DNA of 64,000 nt from Rapana venosa (Eukaryota > Mollusca > Gastropoda > Neogastropoda > Muricidae), in NCBI GenBank assembly GCA_028751875.1, contig CM054145.1:11423562-11487561 (forward strand), in the 5' to 3' direction. The position numbers were made by a program, and so were the translations under genes. Positions 26,306 to 38,479 of the stretch are shown here, piece by piece (within the stretch, counting starts at the first letter, position 1; the number at the start of each line of letters is the position of its first letter). The notes under the pieces are model-generated. The model worked only from the letters and a program-made list of their open reading frames with translations. It made no database searches and was not told the DNA's origin.

Positions 26306-27040
26306 GTGGTATGTTGTATGGTGTATGTTGTGTGTGTATGTGTATGTGTATGTGTGTGTATGTGAATGTGTATGTGTAGTATGTGTGCTTATGTGTATGT
26401 GTATATGTATTTGTCTGTGGTGTGTATGTGTGTGCGTATGTGTTTGTGTATGTGTGTGAGAAGTGTGTTGTGTATGTGTAAGTTTATGTGTATGTGTGTT
26501 CATGAGTAGTGGGTGTTTGCGTATGGTGTATTTGTATATGTGTATGTTTATGTGTTATGTTGTGTGTCTGTGTATGCGTTTATGTGTATGTGATGTGTAT
26601 GTGTATGTTATCTGTATGTGTATTTCTGTGTTTGTGTATGTTTGTGGTGTATGCGTATGTGTGTTTGTGTATGTGTGTGTCTGTGTATGTGGATGTTTAT
26701 GTGGGTGTTGTATGTGTATGAGTATGTTATATGTGTGTTTGTTTATGTATGTGTATTGTATGTGGTATATGTGTGTGAATGTTTGTGTTATGTGTATTGT
26801 GTATGTGTATGTGTATATTGTGTATGTTTATGTTATTTTATGTGTGTGTATTATGTTATGTGTGTATGTGTAGTGATGTATTGTGTATATATGATGTGAT
26901 GTAAGTATGTGTGTATTATGATGTATGTGTATGTGTGTAGTTGTGTATGTGTTGTAGTATGTGTTTGTGTGGGGTTATTGTATGTGAGTGTATGGGGTTT
27001 TTGTATATGTTTGTTTGTTATATGTTTATGTGTATTTACA
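25097..27040. repeat. TG-rich satellite array 3
   Basis: TGTATG-type monomers with landmark cassettes near 25365, 25430 and 26010. The unit structure fades after about 26750 into words with GTATTG and TTATG. The right boundary near 27040 is gradual and lacks the conserved LINE 3' hairpin seen at the other junctions. Confidence 0.85.
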
Positions 27041-28199
27041 ATGGTGATTTAGGAATAGATTAATAAATGTGATTTTTTATAGTTTTTCTTTGTATTCTTT
27101 TTATTTTTTGTCTTTGTACTCTATGTTTTCTTATCTTTTTGAATTTTTTCGTATGTAAACGAAAGAGTGGGTTTAAATTATATTATACATTTATTGTATT
27201 ATTTGTAGTTATTATTATGTGATATTGATATGATGTGAATAAAATATATGTATTATATTAAATAGTATTATAAATGATTTTTATTTATATATATATATTA
27301 TTATTTTTATATGTATGTATATGTATTTTATAATTTATAGTTATTAAATAATGTATATGATTGTAATTTGTATGTGAATGTCAGAAGTTTAATTGGTTGA
27401 ATGAATTTATGTTTGTAATGAAGTTATGATTTTGTGGTATAATAGCAACTTTTGGTAGTGTATTATTTTTATGTATGTATTCTCTTTTTTATATGTCAAG
27501 GATTGGTGATATTATACTATGGATGTGATGATGTTGATGATTTATGATTTTTTGTGAATATTTAGTATTATGTTTATTCAGTTATGTATTGATTTTCTAA
27601 TTTGTGGATGATGTGTATGTTTTTTTTTTGGTTATTGTTTATTTTATTAGGAATGAATTTTAGTGAATAGAGTTGTGAATCTTTGTAGTTTGTGGTGTGC
27701 ATCCTTGTTTTTTCAAAATTCAACAGTATTTGAAAAAATTCAAAAGTAATGTCGCAAAAAATGTTCATTTTTTTCTCTCTCTTTCCACTACTAAATTATT
27801 CTAGATTTTACCCTCTCTCAATTCATTCTTATTTTTCCCCTTCTTTCCATTCACCTGCCCTTCAGCAACCCAACAAATTAATAAATACATAATAAAAAAT
27901 AAAAATGTATAAAAACCATAAATTTAATATACTTAAGTTAAATAAATTAGAAAAATTTATTTTTAAATATAATATATATATTTAATTTAAAGAATAATTG
28001 AAAGCAATTTCGGTAAATATACCTCAGTATACAATTTACTAAAGTCATAAACTTTCTAAGTGCATATTTTAATAACGAAAATTTTCTTCATTAATAATTT
28101 TTCTTAATCAAGTGTAGTAAATTAGCTGAAATATGTTCCAAGAGGTAATTGTGGAACAATCGTTAAAATTGGAATTGTTGATAAATCGATGTCATTTTC
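27041..28199. other. AT-rich region without assigned content
   Basis: Strongly AT-rich sequence with TATTAT and TTTTAT words up to about 27770, then a pyrimidine-rich patch near 27770-27870 and more AT-rich sequence. It may include the eroded 3' end of element A, but I could not match it to the RNase H region of B or C. No open frame over about 65 codons is meaningful here. Confidence 0.4.
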
Positions 28200-28799
28200 T
28201 TTCATAAATGTGTCTGTATAATTTTTATTGGCTGCAGAAATGAATATTGCGTGCCCGTTTTTAGAAAATCAGTGTCTGATTAATAAATTTCCTCTTTACA
28301 TTGGAATAGAGATACTAGAACCACTTTTGATACTGCCAGTTTTCGCTATCAGAAAGAGAGTAAAGAGCTTCTTTATAAAGTATTGCTGTTTTGCTAGCCG
28401 AAACCAAGATTTTTCTCTAAAATTAATTTTAATTTAAGCAAATTAATTGCAAAAAACTCTTTGTCCTAAATAATTTAACGTACCAAGGAACAGCCAGATG
28501 TTCAAGCCGTAGTGTTGACATCTGAGAAAATTATTATCTTTAGGAAATTAAGTCTTTCCTTTACGTTATTTGTATGTGCCTTCCAATTTCAACTTTCTAG
28601 TAAAAATCACCTAATAATTTAATTGTTTGTATTAAAACCTTTCTTTAATTCAGTATTGGTAATTTATGTTCAGTTATTAAAAGCACAAGACACGTTTTTT
28701 CTGTGTATTCTAATCTGTTTTGCTTTCAATTACAGAATTATCTAATTCTTCCTGATATATTTTTTCTATTGAATCCTTTTTTTTTTTCTCGAACGAATA

Positions 28800-30510
28800 T
28801 TTCCAATAGCAAATATCATTTTTATGAAAAAATTGGTTTAGTGACATAGAGCTAGGGAGATCATGTACAAATAGAAAAAGATGAATACTTGATCCCTGTG
28901 GATACCAAGTCGATATTAAAAGATGAGTACATGAACCTAATTGGCAAATTGATCTTTCGACAAGAAATTTGCAGATTTTTTAAATAATATGCCATTAATA
29001 CCATTGTTTATATTATTGAAATGATGACGAAACTTATCAAGTTTGTTTCATAAAAATGTGGCAACACTTTTGTTTGGGAAATTGCTTTTTATTGATGTGT
29101 CATTAACTAATGGTTCAGAAGTACATCTTCCCTTCGAAAACACCTGTTTGGACATTTTTTTTCACAAAATGAAATAAACGTATTGTATAATTTTTCATTC
29201 TTTACCCCATGTAAAAAAAGAGTTGCTGTAGCTATCATCGATGCCCTTTTACTTTCTTCAGGATGGTTACAATCTGCCCAGATTTTAGGAAGAGCGCCAT
29301 TTATCTAACAGTTCTGGAAAAATGACAAGATCTTTCATTTAAGGCAATAGCCGCATTTATAAGATATATCACACAACAGCGTCTTGTAGTGTAAAGAATC
29401 TAAAGTTTCACTAATTCCATATTTGAAGGGTCATTAATTTAGATTAACTGACAGTTGTTTAATATTATGCTTTTTCTAATTCGAATTGATTGTATCTTAA
29501 GAAACTTTTATTAGAAAACATTGAAACAAAAGCTTCTGCTTTTTCAATTATGCTTGGAAATCTATTATTTTCAAATTTGATTGGATGTGTGGCTAACACA
29601 CTTTTTCGTTTGGAAAATTGCTTTTTAATTTGATGTGTCAATTTAACTAAGTGGTCAGAAGTACATCTTCCCTTTCGAAAACCAGCCTGATTTGTTGGGA
29701 TCACATTATTCTTTTCACAAAAATGAAATAAACGCTTATGTATAATTTTTTCCATTACTTTACCCACATGAGACGTAGAGCAATTGGCCTGTAGCTATCT
29801 ATCGATGACCGCAGTTTACCTTTCTTCGGGAGGGCTACAATCGACTGCCTCCAGATTTTAGGAAGAGCGCCCATTTAACAAATTCTGGAAAAATGAAAAG
29901 AGTAGCCTTTTCATTTTAAAGGCATATGAGCCAGCATTTGATAAGATATACCATCAGCACCAACAGCCGTCTTGTTATGTGTAAATGAATCTAAAGTTTC
30001 ATAAATTCATCATATTGAATGGGGCATTTAAATAATCAGCATTATAAGCTGACAGTTTGTTAATTTATTTGCTTTTTCTAATTCATATTTGATTGTTATT
30101 CTATACTGAAATTATCTGAAAACATTGAAACAAAGCTTCTGCTTTTCAATTTGCTTGGAATTTATTTAAAGTTGATTGATGTTTTGGAAGCTGAAATCCA
30201 TTTTCATTCATAACTTTCTTCCAAACTTTATGTAAATCCTTGGATTCTGATACTTCATTTTACAGAATTCTGTCCAATACTTGTTTTTTGCCTGAGCAAT
30301 TATTCTTTTACATTGAGTTTTAGCATACTTCATACAAATAAAGTTTTCTTCTGATTGATCTTTTAACCATATTTTGAATCGTTCTTTTTTATGGTTTACT
30401 GCACCTCTCACATGTTTTAGTCCACCATCTATTGCCCGTATGCTTTCCATTCTTGTTGCTTTTGTGTTTGGAATAGAAAAACTCAGCTGCATGTATGAGC
30501 TTTGCCACAA
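28800..30510 (-). pseudogene. LINE A linker and RT fragments
   Basis: The frame at 30510-30208 (IPNTKATRMESIRAIDGGLK, KTQCKRIIAQAKNKYWTEF) matches the endonuclease-RT linker of element B (KTCDKVIEQVKREFWSNFC). The frame at 29767-29465 has MEKIIHKRLFHFCEKNNVIP and NQAGFRKGRCTSDHLVKLTH, equal to B's RT fingers ahead of motif A. Below 29460 only short RT words survive. A 535-base segment covering this RT part is present twice. No catalytic YADD was found. Confidence 0.75.
29071..30170 (-). repeat. Direct duplication of about 535-565 bp inside LINE A
   Basis: The segment 29071-29605 repeats as 29606-30170. Both copies begin near TTTGTTTGGGAAATTGC / TTCGTTTGGAAAATTGC and share CAGAAGTACATCTTCCC, AGATTTTAGGAAGAGCGCC and AAAACATTGAAACAAA. 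The left copy has many more small deletions. Sister element C has the region only once. It may be a real local duplication or two unmerged versions of one locus in the assembly. Confidence 0.85.
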
Positions 30511-30556
30511 ATTGGAATAAAACTGATCTACATCATCCTCTTCGATCGTTTCAATA

Positions 30557-31417
30557 TCAGTAGCCTGAAGGATGGTTGAAAAGAACTCCAGTCAGCCAAT
30601 TATATCGAAATTTAGGAATTTTATCCTCAATATGTGTTAGGTCTGATATTGCAAGGTCCTCAAATGACAACGTAATAGGGCAATGATCACTTCCAAAACA
30701 ATCCTCTTCAACATTCCAATAGCAATTGATAGCTAAACCTGGAGATATTAATGTTAAATCAATAGCACTTGGTTTATGACTAGAAACATCAGGAATTCTG
30801 GTTACTCTACCATCATTCAATAAGTAAAGCTTTGAATCCACAATATTTTCTACCAAACGGTTGCTGGTGATAGTAGAGCACCCAGAATCCCAAAAAGGGG
30901 CATGAGAATTGAAATCGCCCAGAATAATCCATTTATGTTTTGTGAAGTCTGTGTTTTTTAACCAGTCAGTGTTGTCATTTTTTGGACCTTGAGGTAAATA
31001 TACAGAGACTATATTTAATATGTCATCTTTGTTAAATTTGACTGTCACCCTACATGATATATATCTGCTGTATGTTGCATAATAGGAGAAAACACAAGTT
31101 TTCATACTCTAAGCCCTGCCTGACATATATGGCAGATTTTACTTTAGAATTTGTATCACAGTCACACTGTGGTGGGAAAATATAATTGTTAATTTAGGCA
31201 CTTTTGCTTTATACCACATTCAGGGATTGAAGTGCTAATATGAGTAATTATCAGTAGTTAAAAACTGTGTAAAACCCAACAAGTTGGTGGCTATGCTGCG
31301 AGCATTCCACTGCAAGATTTTTACACCTCTAGAACGTTGTAATGACATGACCAAGTTTTTGTGGGTTTTTTTTTCTCTCCATGGTATAGAACTTGTAATA
31401 CACAATGTTGCTGTCAT
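30557..31417 (-). pseudogene. LINE A ORF2 N-terminal APE-type endonuclease
   Basis: Two open stretches carry the exonuclease/endonuclease/phosphatase fold of non-LTR ORF2. The start at 31417 is followed by KILQWNARSIATN near 31300 (first motif). After a frame break come VSVYLPQGP, WIILGDFNSHAPFWD (30900-30935), NGRVTRIPDV-like words, AIDLTLISP and GSDHCPITL (near 30674-30694, the catalytic Asp-His motif). The domain nicks target DNA before reverse transcription. The 31235-31105 interval contains at least one frame change. Key residues are present, so decay is recent relative to the RT part. Confidence 0.8.
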
Positions 31418-31790
31418 TGATTTTGGTTAATAATATCGCATACATAAGAACAATTAACATGAGCGTGGAAAGATCAGTGACTTAATATATAAAAACAAAC
31501 GATAAAGTCCAGTATTGCAAACAATAAAATCGGAAGTCAACGGTAGAATAAGACAGTGAATGCTTGGTAGTTAACAAGGAAAAATAAATAAATAATTAAC
31601 CCCCAAACCAAACCCTGGCTTGAAAAGTCATGGACTTCCATGAATGTGCCTGAGTGAGTGCATGCGTGCGTGTACATGTGTGACAGTTGATGAAGCATTA
31701 TGTTATTAAATGGAGAACGCCCATGGAGGTGGTGGAGGATACAGCTCAGGTGGCAGCAGGTGATGAGGTCTGTCGAGCCAAAGATTGCCG

Positions 31791-33003
31791 TTAAAGAACG
31801 GCCAGTGTTGCTGGCACCAAACCCCGCCGTCTCTGTCTTCTTCGTGGCCGTTCCCAAAACAGCTGACTCAGGTGACGTCCCAAGGTTCTGGCCACATTGC
31901 CAGCACCATGATAATTTAAATGAATGTCATCTTGCAGGTGTTTTAAAGGACGAATGTTCTCATGAGCCAAGTGAGAAATGTTTTTGATGTTTTCTTTCAC
32001 GATTTCCGAGAATGCATGGGCGTTGTAGAGCACCCGTCTTGTTTCCAGGAGTTGTTGCTTGACTGGGATCGCCCTGCTGCATACAACATGTGACTTCGGG
32101 AAAATTTCCTGAACAGCCTTTACAGCCGTTGCCATGGCTTTGCCACATGCTGCAGGATCCTTCCCTTTGATGTCGTTGATGCCCGTATGCAGCACGACAC
32201 AGTCTGGGGCAGGTTCTAGCTCCTGGCTAGCTTCTTCCGCCACTTTCTTGATGTTGTTGATAGTATAGGCTTTTTTCGATGCTACTTGGAGGCCATATGA
32301 CAGAGCTAATCGTGTTGGGTTTATTTTGTTCATTGTGGAATCGTGCAAGATGAGGACACGAGGGAAGTCTGAGTCGGTTCCTTTGATCTGGGCAGGGGCC
32401 TGATTGGAAGGCGATTTCCTCTTTTCCTCATTTTGCGTCATTGATCGATTGACGTTTACACCTTTGACGTCATGTTTTGAGTCTATTTTTGCTTTTCTTC
32501 TGTTTTTGTTTTCTTCTTCTTTATCAATCACACACCCTGCTCTCATACTGCCCAATGCTTTTGGGGAGGGTCGAGAGATGCCTGGATTTGTTTTTAGGGC
32601 ATCAGCATAAGAGACAGGGTGAGACTTTTTGCTTTTTGTAGGACTATCTTCCTGCTTTGAAGTCCGGTGTCCTTTTTGTTGATATAATAGCTTTTCGATG
32701 GTATCATTCTGTTTGCATACCGTTTTTTCTAGTTTTTTCAATGCGTTCGCATAAGTTCATTATTACGAACTTTAGATCCAATATGGGACTCACTGCGACA
32801 GATGGTAAAGATGACGCCGTCTGTAAGTCCCAAGAGCCTGGATCTTTAACCGTTTGCTGGGCTGCAGAGCTGGTTGTCGCCTGGTTTGTCGATTTGTCAC
32901 CGTTTGGCTTTATGAGACTTGAGCTGGTCTTTTTCTGGGTGTCTTTGGCAGCCTTTAGAGGACCAGTCGGCAATACTGACCCCATGCTTCTGGTTCTGGT
33001 CAT
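31791..33003 (-). pseudogene. LINE A ORF1 protein with SGNH/GDSL esterase-like domain
   Basis: Two overlapping frames make one protein with a frameshift near 32720. The first part (33003-32704) is low-complexity and ends in a helical, coiled-coil-like stretch. The second (32741-31791) continues with KTVCKQNDTIEKLLYQQ, a basic linker and an SGNH-like domain. Its blocks are HDSTMN near 32330-32350 (nucleophile-serine block), HTGINDI near 32169-32190 (Asn block) and DDIHLNYHG near 31908-31937 (Asp-His block). The end is Arg-rich. Esterase-type ORF1 proteins are known from CR1/L2-group LINEs and are thought to bind RNA or membranes. Catalytic activity is unproven. The stop at 31791 looks natural. 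Confidence 0.75.
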
Positions 33004-33009
33004 AGTGGC

Positions 33010-34086
33010 TGTGTATGTGTGTATGTGTGCATGTGTATGTGTATATGTATTTGTATGTGTGTGTATGTGTGTGCGTATGTGTTTGTGTTGTGTGTGAATG
33101 TGTATGTGTATGTGTATGTTTATGTGTATGTGTGTTTATGTGTATGTGTATGTGTATGCGTATGTGTATTGTATATGAGTATGTTTATGTGTATGTATGT
33201 GTGTATGTGTATCCGTTTTATGTGAATGTGTATGTGTATGGTGTGTGTAAGTGTATGTGTATGTGCGTGTATGTATATGTGTATGTGTGTGTGTATGTGT
33301 ATGTGATATGTATATGTGTGTATGTGTATGTGTATGTGTGTGTATGTGTATGTGTATGTGCTGTGTATGTGGATGTGGATGTGTATAGTGTGTGTATAGG
33401 TATGTGTATGTGTGTGTATGTGTATGTGTGTAAATGTGGATGTGGGTGTGTATGTATGTATGTGTATGTTTATGTGTATGTGTGGTATGTGTATGTATGT
33501 GTATGGTGTATGTGATGTGTGTTGTATGTGTATGTGTATGTGTGTGTATGTGTATGTTATTGCATGTGTATGTGTATATGTTGTATGTGTATTTGTATGT
33601 GTATGTATGTGTATGTGTGTTTATGTGTATGTGTATGTTAAATGTTTGTGCATGTGTATGTGTGTAGGTGTATGTGTAGTGTATGTGTATGTGTGTATGT
33701 GTATGTGTATGTGTTTTTGTGTGTATGTTTATGTGTATGTGTATGTGTGTGTATGTTTATGTATATGTGTATGTGTGTGTATGTGAATGTGGATGTGTAT
33801 GTGTATGTGTGTGTATTTGTATGTGTATGTGTGTGTATGTGTATGTGTGTGTATGTGTATGTGTGTGTATGTGTGTGTATGTGTATATTTGTGTGTATGT
33901 GTATGTGTATGTGTGTGTATGTGTATGTGTATGTGTGTATGTGTATGTGTATGTGTGAATGTGTTATGTGTATGGGTATGTGTATGTGTTTGGTTATTGT
34001 GTGTATGTGTATGTGTATGTGTGTGTATGTGTATGTGTATGTATATGTGTATGTGTGTGTATGTGGATGGGATGTGTATTGTGTGT
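33010..34086. repeat. TG-rich satellite array 4
   Basis: Regular TGTATG-type monomers with a landmark cassette at 33365-33405 (GTGGATGTGGATGTGTAT then TATAGGTATGTG). It separates the 5' end of element A from the 3' end of element B. The two lie head-to-tail on the minus strand. Confidence 0.95.
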
Positions 34087-34125
34087 CTTCAATTTTACGT
34101 CTGTTCACTTAAGTGATATTAGACG
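34087..34125 (-). other. LINE B 3'-terminal hairpin
   Basis: CGTCT (34098-34102) and AGACG (34121-34125) flank the palindrome TCACTTAAGTGA (34105-34116). The element ends TTGAAG next to (CA)n on its sense strand. Confidence 0.85.
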
Positions 34126-34516
34126 ATGGAGGCAGGGGGGGATTGGGGGGGGGGGGTGGGGGGGGAACATAATGAGATAAGGGCTTTAAGTAGAATAGAT
34201 ACGTGTTGGTATGAATGCACATTAAAAGATTATTCCAATCTATATAAATAGTATGTTGCAAAAACATGGCATAGAACTACAAAAATTAACAAAAACCCAC
34301 AACAATTGAAAAATACTCTAATGTTTGAAAACAAACAATTTTGAACTACTTGTAACGGCAGCTGTGAAACAAGCAAAATGTAGATTCCCACGACCATACT
34401 TTACAAAAAAGAGAATACTGGGGATTGCAACAGAGACAAGGCTATCTCACATAATAACTCTGGATTGGTTAAAACTTCCTGCAGAGACTTATCTTGAAAT
34501 GATGGTAAAAACGTTT

Positions 34517-35542
34517 TTAAACCTTGACATTGATACAGAACATGAACATTAGAAAATTTGTCACCGCATATACATTGTACATTTTTGGCAATTTTTCTCG
34601 AAAGGCATTTAATTTTAATCTGTAGATTAGAGAAACAATTTTTCTAGTACAGGATTTTCGAAAACCGTACTGAGTGCAAAGAATGTTCTCAATATCCAGA
34701 ACTGAACAAGTATGCTGGGATAACCAGCCTCTTCCTGTTTCTTTTTCACATGTTTCCAGCAACATTTTGAAGCAAAGCATAACCTTCATGAAGAGAAAGA
34801 GGAATATCTAAAACAGTTGAATAGCTATCATGTTTTGCTGCCTTTTTGGCAGCTTTGTCAACCATTTCATTAAAATGAATACCACAATGAGATGGAATCC
34901 AGCAGAAAGTAACATTCGAACCCCTCAGAATTAAAAAATGTACCAACAAATTAATTTCAGTAATAAGATTCTGCCTAACGGTCGAAGACGAGTTACTGAG
35001 AGACTGTAATGCAGATTTGGAATCAACACAGAACAATATCTGCAAAACAGTATTGGGGCAATCAAGCAGAAAGTACAAAGCCATCAAAATAGCAGTAAGT
35101 TCAGCAGTAAAGATGGAATGATTTTTGCCGATGTGATAGGATTTTTCAATCTTTAAAGCTGGAATGATGAATGCTGCCCCTGCTTCCTTGTTCTTAAGAA
35201 GGGATCCGTCAGTGTATATCTTAAGATGTGAAGGATATGTATCTTCTAGGTGCACTTTTATATAAGATCCAAGAATAAGCCCATTTTCTTCTTTTTTTAA
35301 AGAGAGATGGTTTATATCAAAATCTGCTTTCTGAAGTTCCCTTTTGGACAAGGTGTTAAAAGAGGTGTGGATTTTTGCCAGTCTTTAGGATTGATACTTG
35401 ACTCTTTGAAGATATCGGAAGTGTAAGTACTAATAGTGACAAGAGAAGAGATATTTTTAGCTCTATTGGGAAATTCTAAGTCGGATCTAATTGAAATTTC
35501 CGATGCAATATTGTTTTCAACTGTCGAACTTCTTAAAAACAA
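34517..35542 (-). pseudogene. LINE B RNase H domain and C-terminal zinc knuckle
   Basis: The main frame is 35351-34746. The RNase H motifs are complete: KIYTDGSLLKNKEAGAAFI (first Asp, near 35201-35230), HSIFTAELTAILMAL (Glu, near 35090-35130), LFCVDSKSALQSL (Asp, near 35010-35035) and TFCWIPSHCGIHFNEMVDKA (His and last Asp, near 34850-34910). Downstream PLSLHEGYALLQ leads through a frame change into the C-terminus, where CICGDKFSNVHVLYQC (near 34548-34590) forms a C.C.......H....C knuckle. RNase H removes template RNA during reverse transcription, and its presence separates this family from L1, RTE and most CR1 elements. Confidence 0.85.
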
Positions 35543-36720
35543 ACTTTGAAACAGCTAAGTTACGATAATCCTCTAGAGGTAGTACTCCTATTTCTCTATA
35601 CGTTCCTAAAGAAGATGCATGAAATGGAACTCCCAAAGCAATCCGGAAAGCTTTACAATCTAAGCTTTGAATTTTGTTCAATAGATATTTGAGGGCACTA
35701 AAGAATAATTCTTGACCATATGTTAGTTTAGAACGAACCAGTGATAATGATAAATGCTTTAGTACTAATGAATCTTGTGCCCATATTTGCCTACTAATTG
35801 CTTTTAATACATTCAGACTTCTTCTTGCCTTGTTTAAAGCATATTCGATGTGACAATGCCATGTTAATTTCGAAGTAAGTATAATACCAAGAAATTTTAC
35901 CATAGGCTTATAATCCAGAACTTGTTCACCAATTTTGAAAACAGGAAGTTTAGGAGGATCAGCACCACACAACCTGTGTCTTTTCTGTAGAAAGACTTAA
36001 CCCATTTTCCACCATATACTTATAAATGTTATCCAACTCAAGCTGATATAACTTTCTGACATAATTCAAATGCCTTTTAGGTGTTACCTTTTTCATTGTT
36101 ACCCTTTTCCACATACAAAGGTCATCAGCATATTGGACAAGAACAGCATTATCAGACACATATTCAGGGATATCATGAAGTAAAATATTAAATAAATAGG
36201 GTGCAATCACAGAGCCCTGAGGTATGCCCATTTGTGGAAATCTAAGTGTGGAGTAAGTATTTCCAACCTTTGCCTGAATGCTTCTTCCTGTGAGAAAATT
36301 TCTAAAATAGGAATAGATGAAATCTGACAATCCAATACATTTTAATTTATATAACAATCTAGCATGCCAAACTTGGTCATAAGCTTTGTTTATGTCAAAG
36401 AATGTGGCAAGAATATTTTGTCTTCGTGCAAACTGATGTTTTATTTGGGTAGTCAGCTTGACTAAATGGTCTATGGTTGATCTCCCTTTTCGAAATCCTG
36501 CTTGATTAACTGGGACAATTTTTTTTTCTCACAATAATACACTAATCTATTTAAAATAACTTTTTCCATAAGTTTTCCAGTGTGTGATGTAAGTGCAACA
36601 GGTCTATAGCTTTTTGCATCACTTTTCAATTTTCCTTGTTTTAGTAGGGGAATAATAATAGACTGCTTCCAAATCAGAGGTGTTTTACATTCTACCCAGC
36701 ACTGCTGAAATAATTGGTGT
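35517..36720 (-). pseudogene. LINE B reverse transcriptase domain
   Basis: Pieces in two or three frames. YRPVALTSHTGKLMEK and the fingers lie near 36530-36620. Then come GIPQGSVIAPYLFNILLHDI near 36200-36245, VQYADDLCMW with YADD at 36121-36132, ENGLSLSTEKTQVV near 35965-36010, VKFLGIILTSKLTWHCHIEY near 35855-35915, and thumb words RSKLTYGQELFF and GVPFHASSLGTYREIGVLPL. All core RT motifs are present, including the catalytic aspartates. The sequence CGAAGTAAGTAT at 35871-35882 is uninterrupted here and is the empty form of the site used by the insertion in element C. Confidence 0.85.
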
Positions 36721-36731
36721 AGTAAAAGGAC

Positions 36732-38171
36732 TCAGTTTTCTGGTAAATGTTTCAGCATTTGATTTGAAATAGCATCTATTCCTACTGATGTTTTCCTATT
36801 ATTAAGAGATTGAATAACATCCATAACTTCTCGTAAAGTTATTGGTGTGTTTATGAATAATGTATTATCTGGTAATGGATCTTTATAAATATCTTTTTTT
36901 GTTTCTTCCTTTCTGAAGGTAACTTCTGACTGTGAAAGACATGTATCACTCATTGTATTAGCAAACATATCAATGAAAGCTTCAGCCTTGTCTGAATCAG
37001 AGGGAAACTCTTTATCTTTAACTGCAATTTGACACAAAGGCTGATTTATACCGTGTTTCATTTCTTTAAATTTTTTCCATACTTTTTGCATATCCTTATG
37101 AGTACAAATTTCATTTTTACAAAAGTTAGACCAGAACTCCCGTTTTACTTGCTCAATAACTTTGTCACACGTTTTATTTGCTAATTTTAGTAAAATGTGA
37201 TTAGCTCGTGATTTATTTCGTATATAAGTTTTGAATGCTTTTTTTTTCTTATTAACAGCATTTTCACATGCTTCATTCCACCATAGGTTCCCTGCATGTT
37301 TATCATATTTTATAGATGAACATCTGGGAATAGAACAGTCTGCGGCTTGTAAAACTGTTTTAGTAAATCTATCATAAAACATGTCTATGTCATCACATTC
37401 TATACAGCTAGTGTCATAAACTTTTAGAAAAGATTGAAAGAGGTCCCAGTTTGCTTTATTGTAACTATATTTTGGAATCTTATCTTTGACACGTTCATTA
37501 TGCGCTGACCTTCCATACAGTGTTATGATAATTGGTAAATGGTCACTTCCTAGCGAGTCACTGTAAGTTTCCCATGCACAGTGCGGAGCTAGAATAGGAG
37601 AAATAAGGGAGAGATCTATGGCAGTAGCTCTTTGAGTTGAAATATCTGGAATCCTAGTAACGCTTCCGTCATTAAGGAGGTATAATGAGGAATCAACAAT
37701 GTTCTCTAACAATCTCTTACTCGTAATAATTGAGACATTATCTTTTTCCCAGAAAGGAGAATGAGCATTAAAATCACCAGCTATTATCCATTTTTCTTTT
37801 GATATTTGTATAGATCTCACCCAGTCTGTATTATCTTCATGTGGACCTTTTGGCAGGTAGACAGAAACAATATTAACGATCTGATCATTACTTAATTTTA
37901 CACGGGCTGCACATGAGTGAATGTTTGGCATATTGTCTGGAACAGGAGAAGGACATACACTATACTCTACAGTTTCATGCACATAAATCGCTGTTTTGAT
38001 TTTACCATCAATGCCAGCCTTTTCAAAAATGGGAGGGTAGTAAAAGGTAGGCAGCTTTGGTAAGTTGGTGACATTTACATTGAGGGACTGAAAAATAAGT
38101 ATTTTATACTTCTCTGATGCAAGATGTTGAAGGAGATATGCTGATTTGTTTTGATGATCTACATTTCCCAT
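36732..38171 (-). pseudogene. LINE B ORF2 endonuclease and linker
   Basis: One continuous frame of about 480 codons. It contains PKLPTFYYPPIFEKAGIDG, IHSCAARVKLSNDQIVNIVS, VYLPKGPHEDNTDW, WIIAGDFNAHSPFWEKD (near 37750-37790), VTRIPDISTQRATAIDLSL and LGSDHLPIIITL (37531-37555). These are the catalytic blocks of an APE-type endonuclease. The linker follows, then RT block 0/1 with PITLREVMDVIQSLNNRKTS and VGIDAISNQMLKHLP. The true N-terminus (LMQWNCRS in element C) lies upstream in another frame near 38175-38200. The frame ends at a stop at 36732, where one frame change leads into the RT body. Confidence 0.85.
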
Positions 38172-38479
38172 TGCATGAGTTTAAAAGATGTGTTCTGCAC
38201 AATAACTAACAGCAGTAAGTACAATGTTTTTAAAAAAAAAAAAGACAATCCCACTCAAGAAAAAACTACAACAACAAAAAGAAAACCCAACTATTTTTTT
38301 TAAAAAGGGAACTATTCTTAAAGGAAAAAAATGCTTATTGATAACAGTACACGTGATACCAAACCTCTGTTGATAGGCTAGTCTTAAGTGAAGTTTTAAA
38401 TAGATCTACTACTCTTTTTAAGTTGACAAATGGCGGTAATGAGATTAAAACATACAGACTAAGTATCATAGCCAAAATG

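Larger units (their letters stand above)
28200..33009 (-). mobile_element. LINE A: I/Nimb-like element with ORF1 and endonuclease, decayed RT
   Basis: In sense order (decreasing coordinates) it carries an ORF1 with an SGNH-hydrolase-like domain (33003-31791), a spacer of about 370 bases, the ORF2 endonuclease (31417-30557), a linker (30510-30208) and RT in broken frames (to about 28800). RT is internally duplicated (29071-29605 against 29606-30170). The 5' end abuts TG array at 33010. The 3' end is indistinct, and the hairpin found on the sister elements is missing. It is homologous to B and C over the endonuclease and RT but diverged from them, so it is a separate lineage. Confidence 0.8.

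Noticed and set aside
31791..32741. Host lipase or acetylhydrolase gene
   Set aside because: SGNH-like blocks are present, but the frame sits directly upstream of a LINE endonuclease on the same strand with coiled-coil and basic segments. ORF1 of the element explains it better.
34134..34166. G-quadruplex regulatory element
   Set aside because: The G-run is nearly uninterrupted and differs in length between B and C, and a C-run replaces it near 17127. A homopolymer tract or sequencing error is as likely, so no regulatory role is claimed.
34746..35351. Stand-alone RNase H gene or retroviral RNase H
   Set aside because: It is continuous with YADD RT and APE-type endonuclease in a non-LTR element. 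There are no LTRs, protease, integrase or envelope reading frames.
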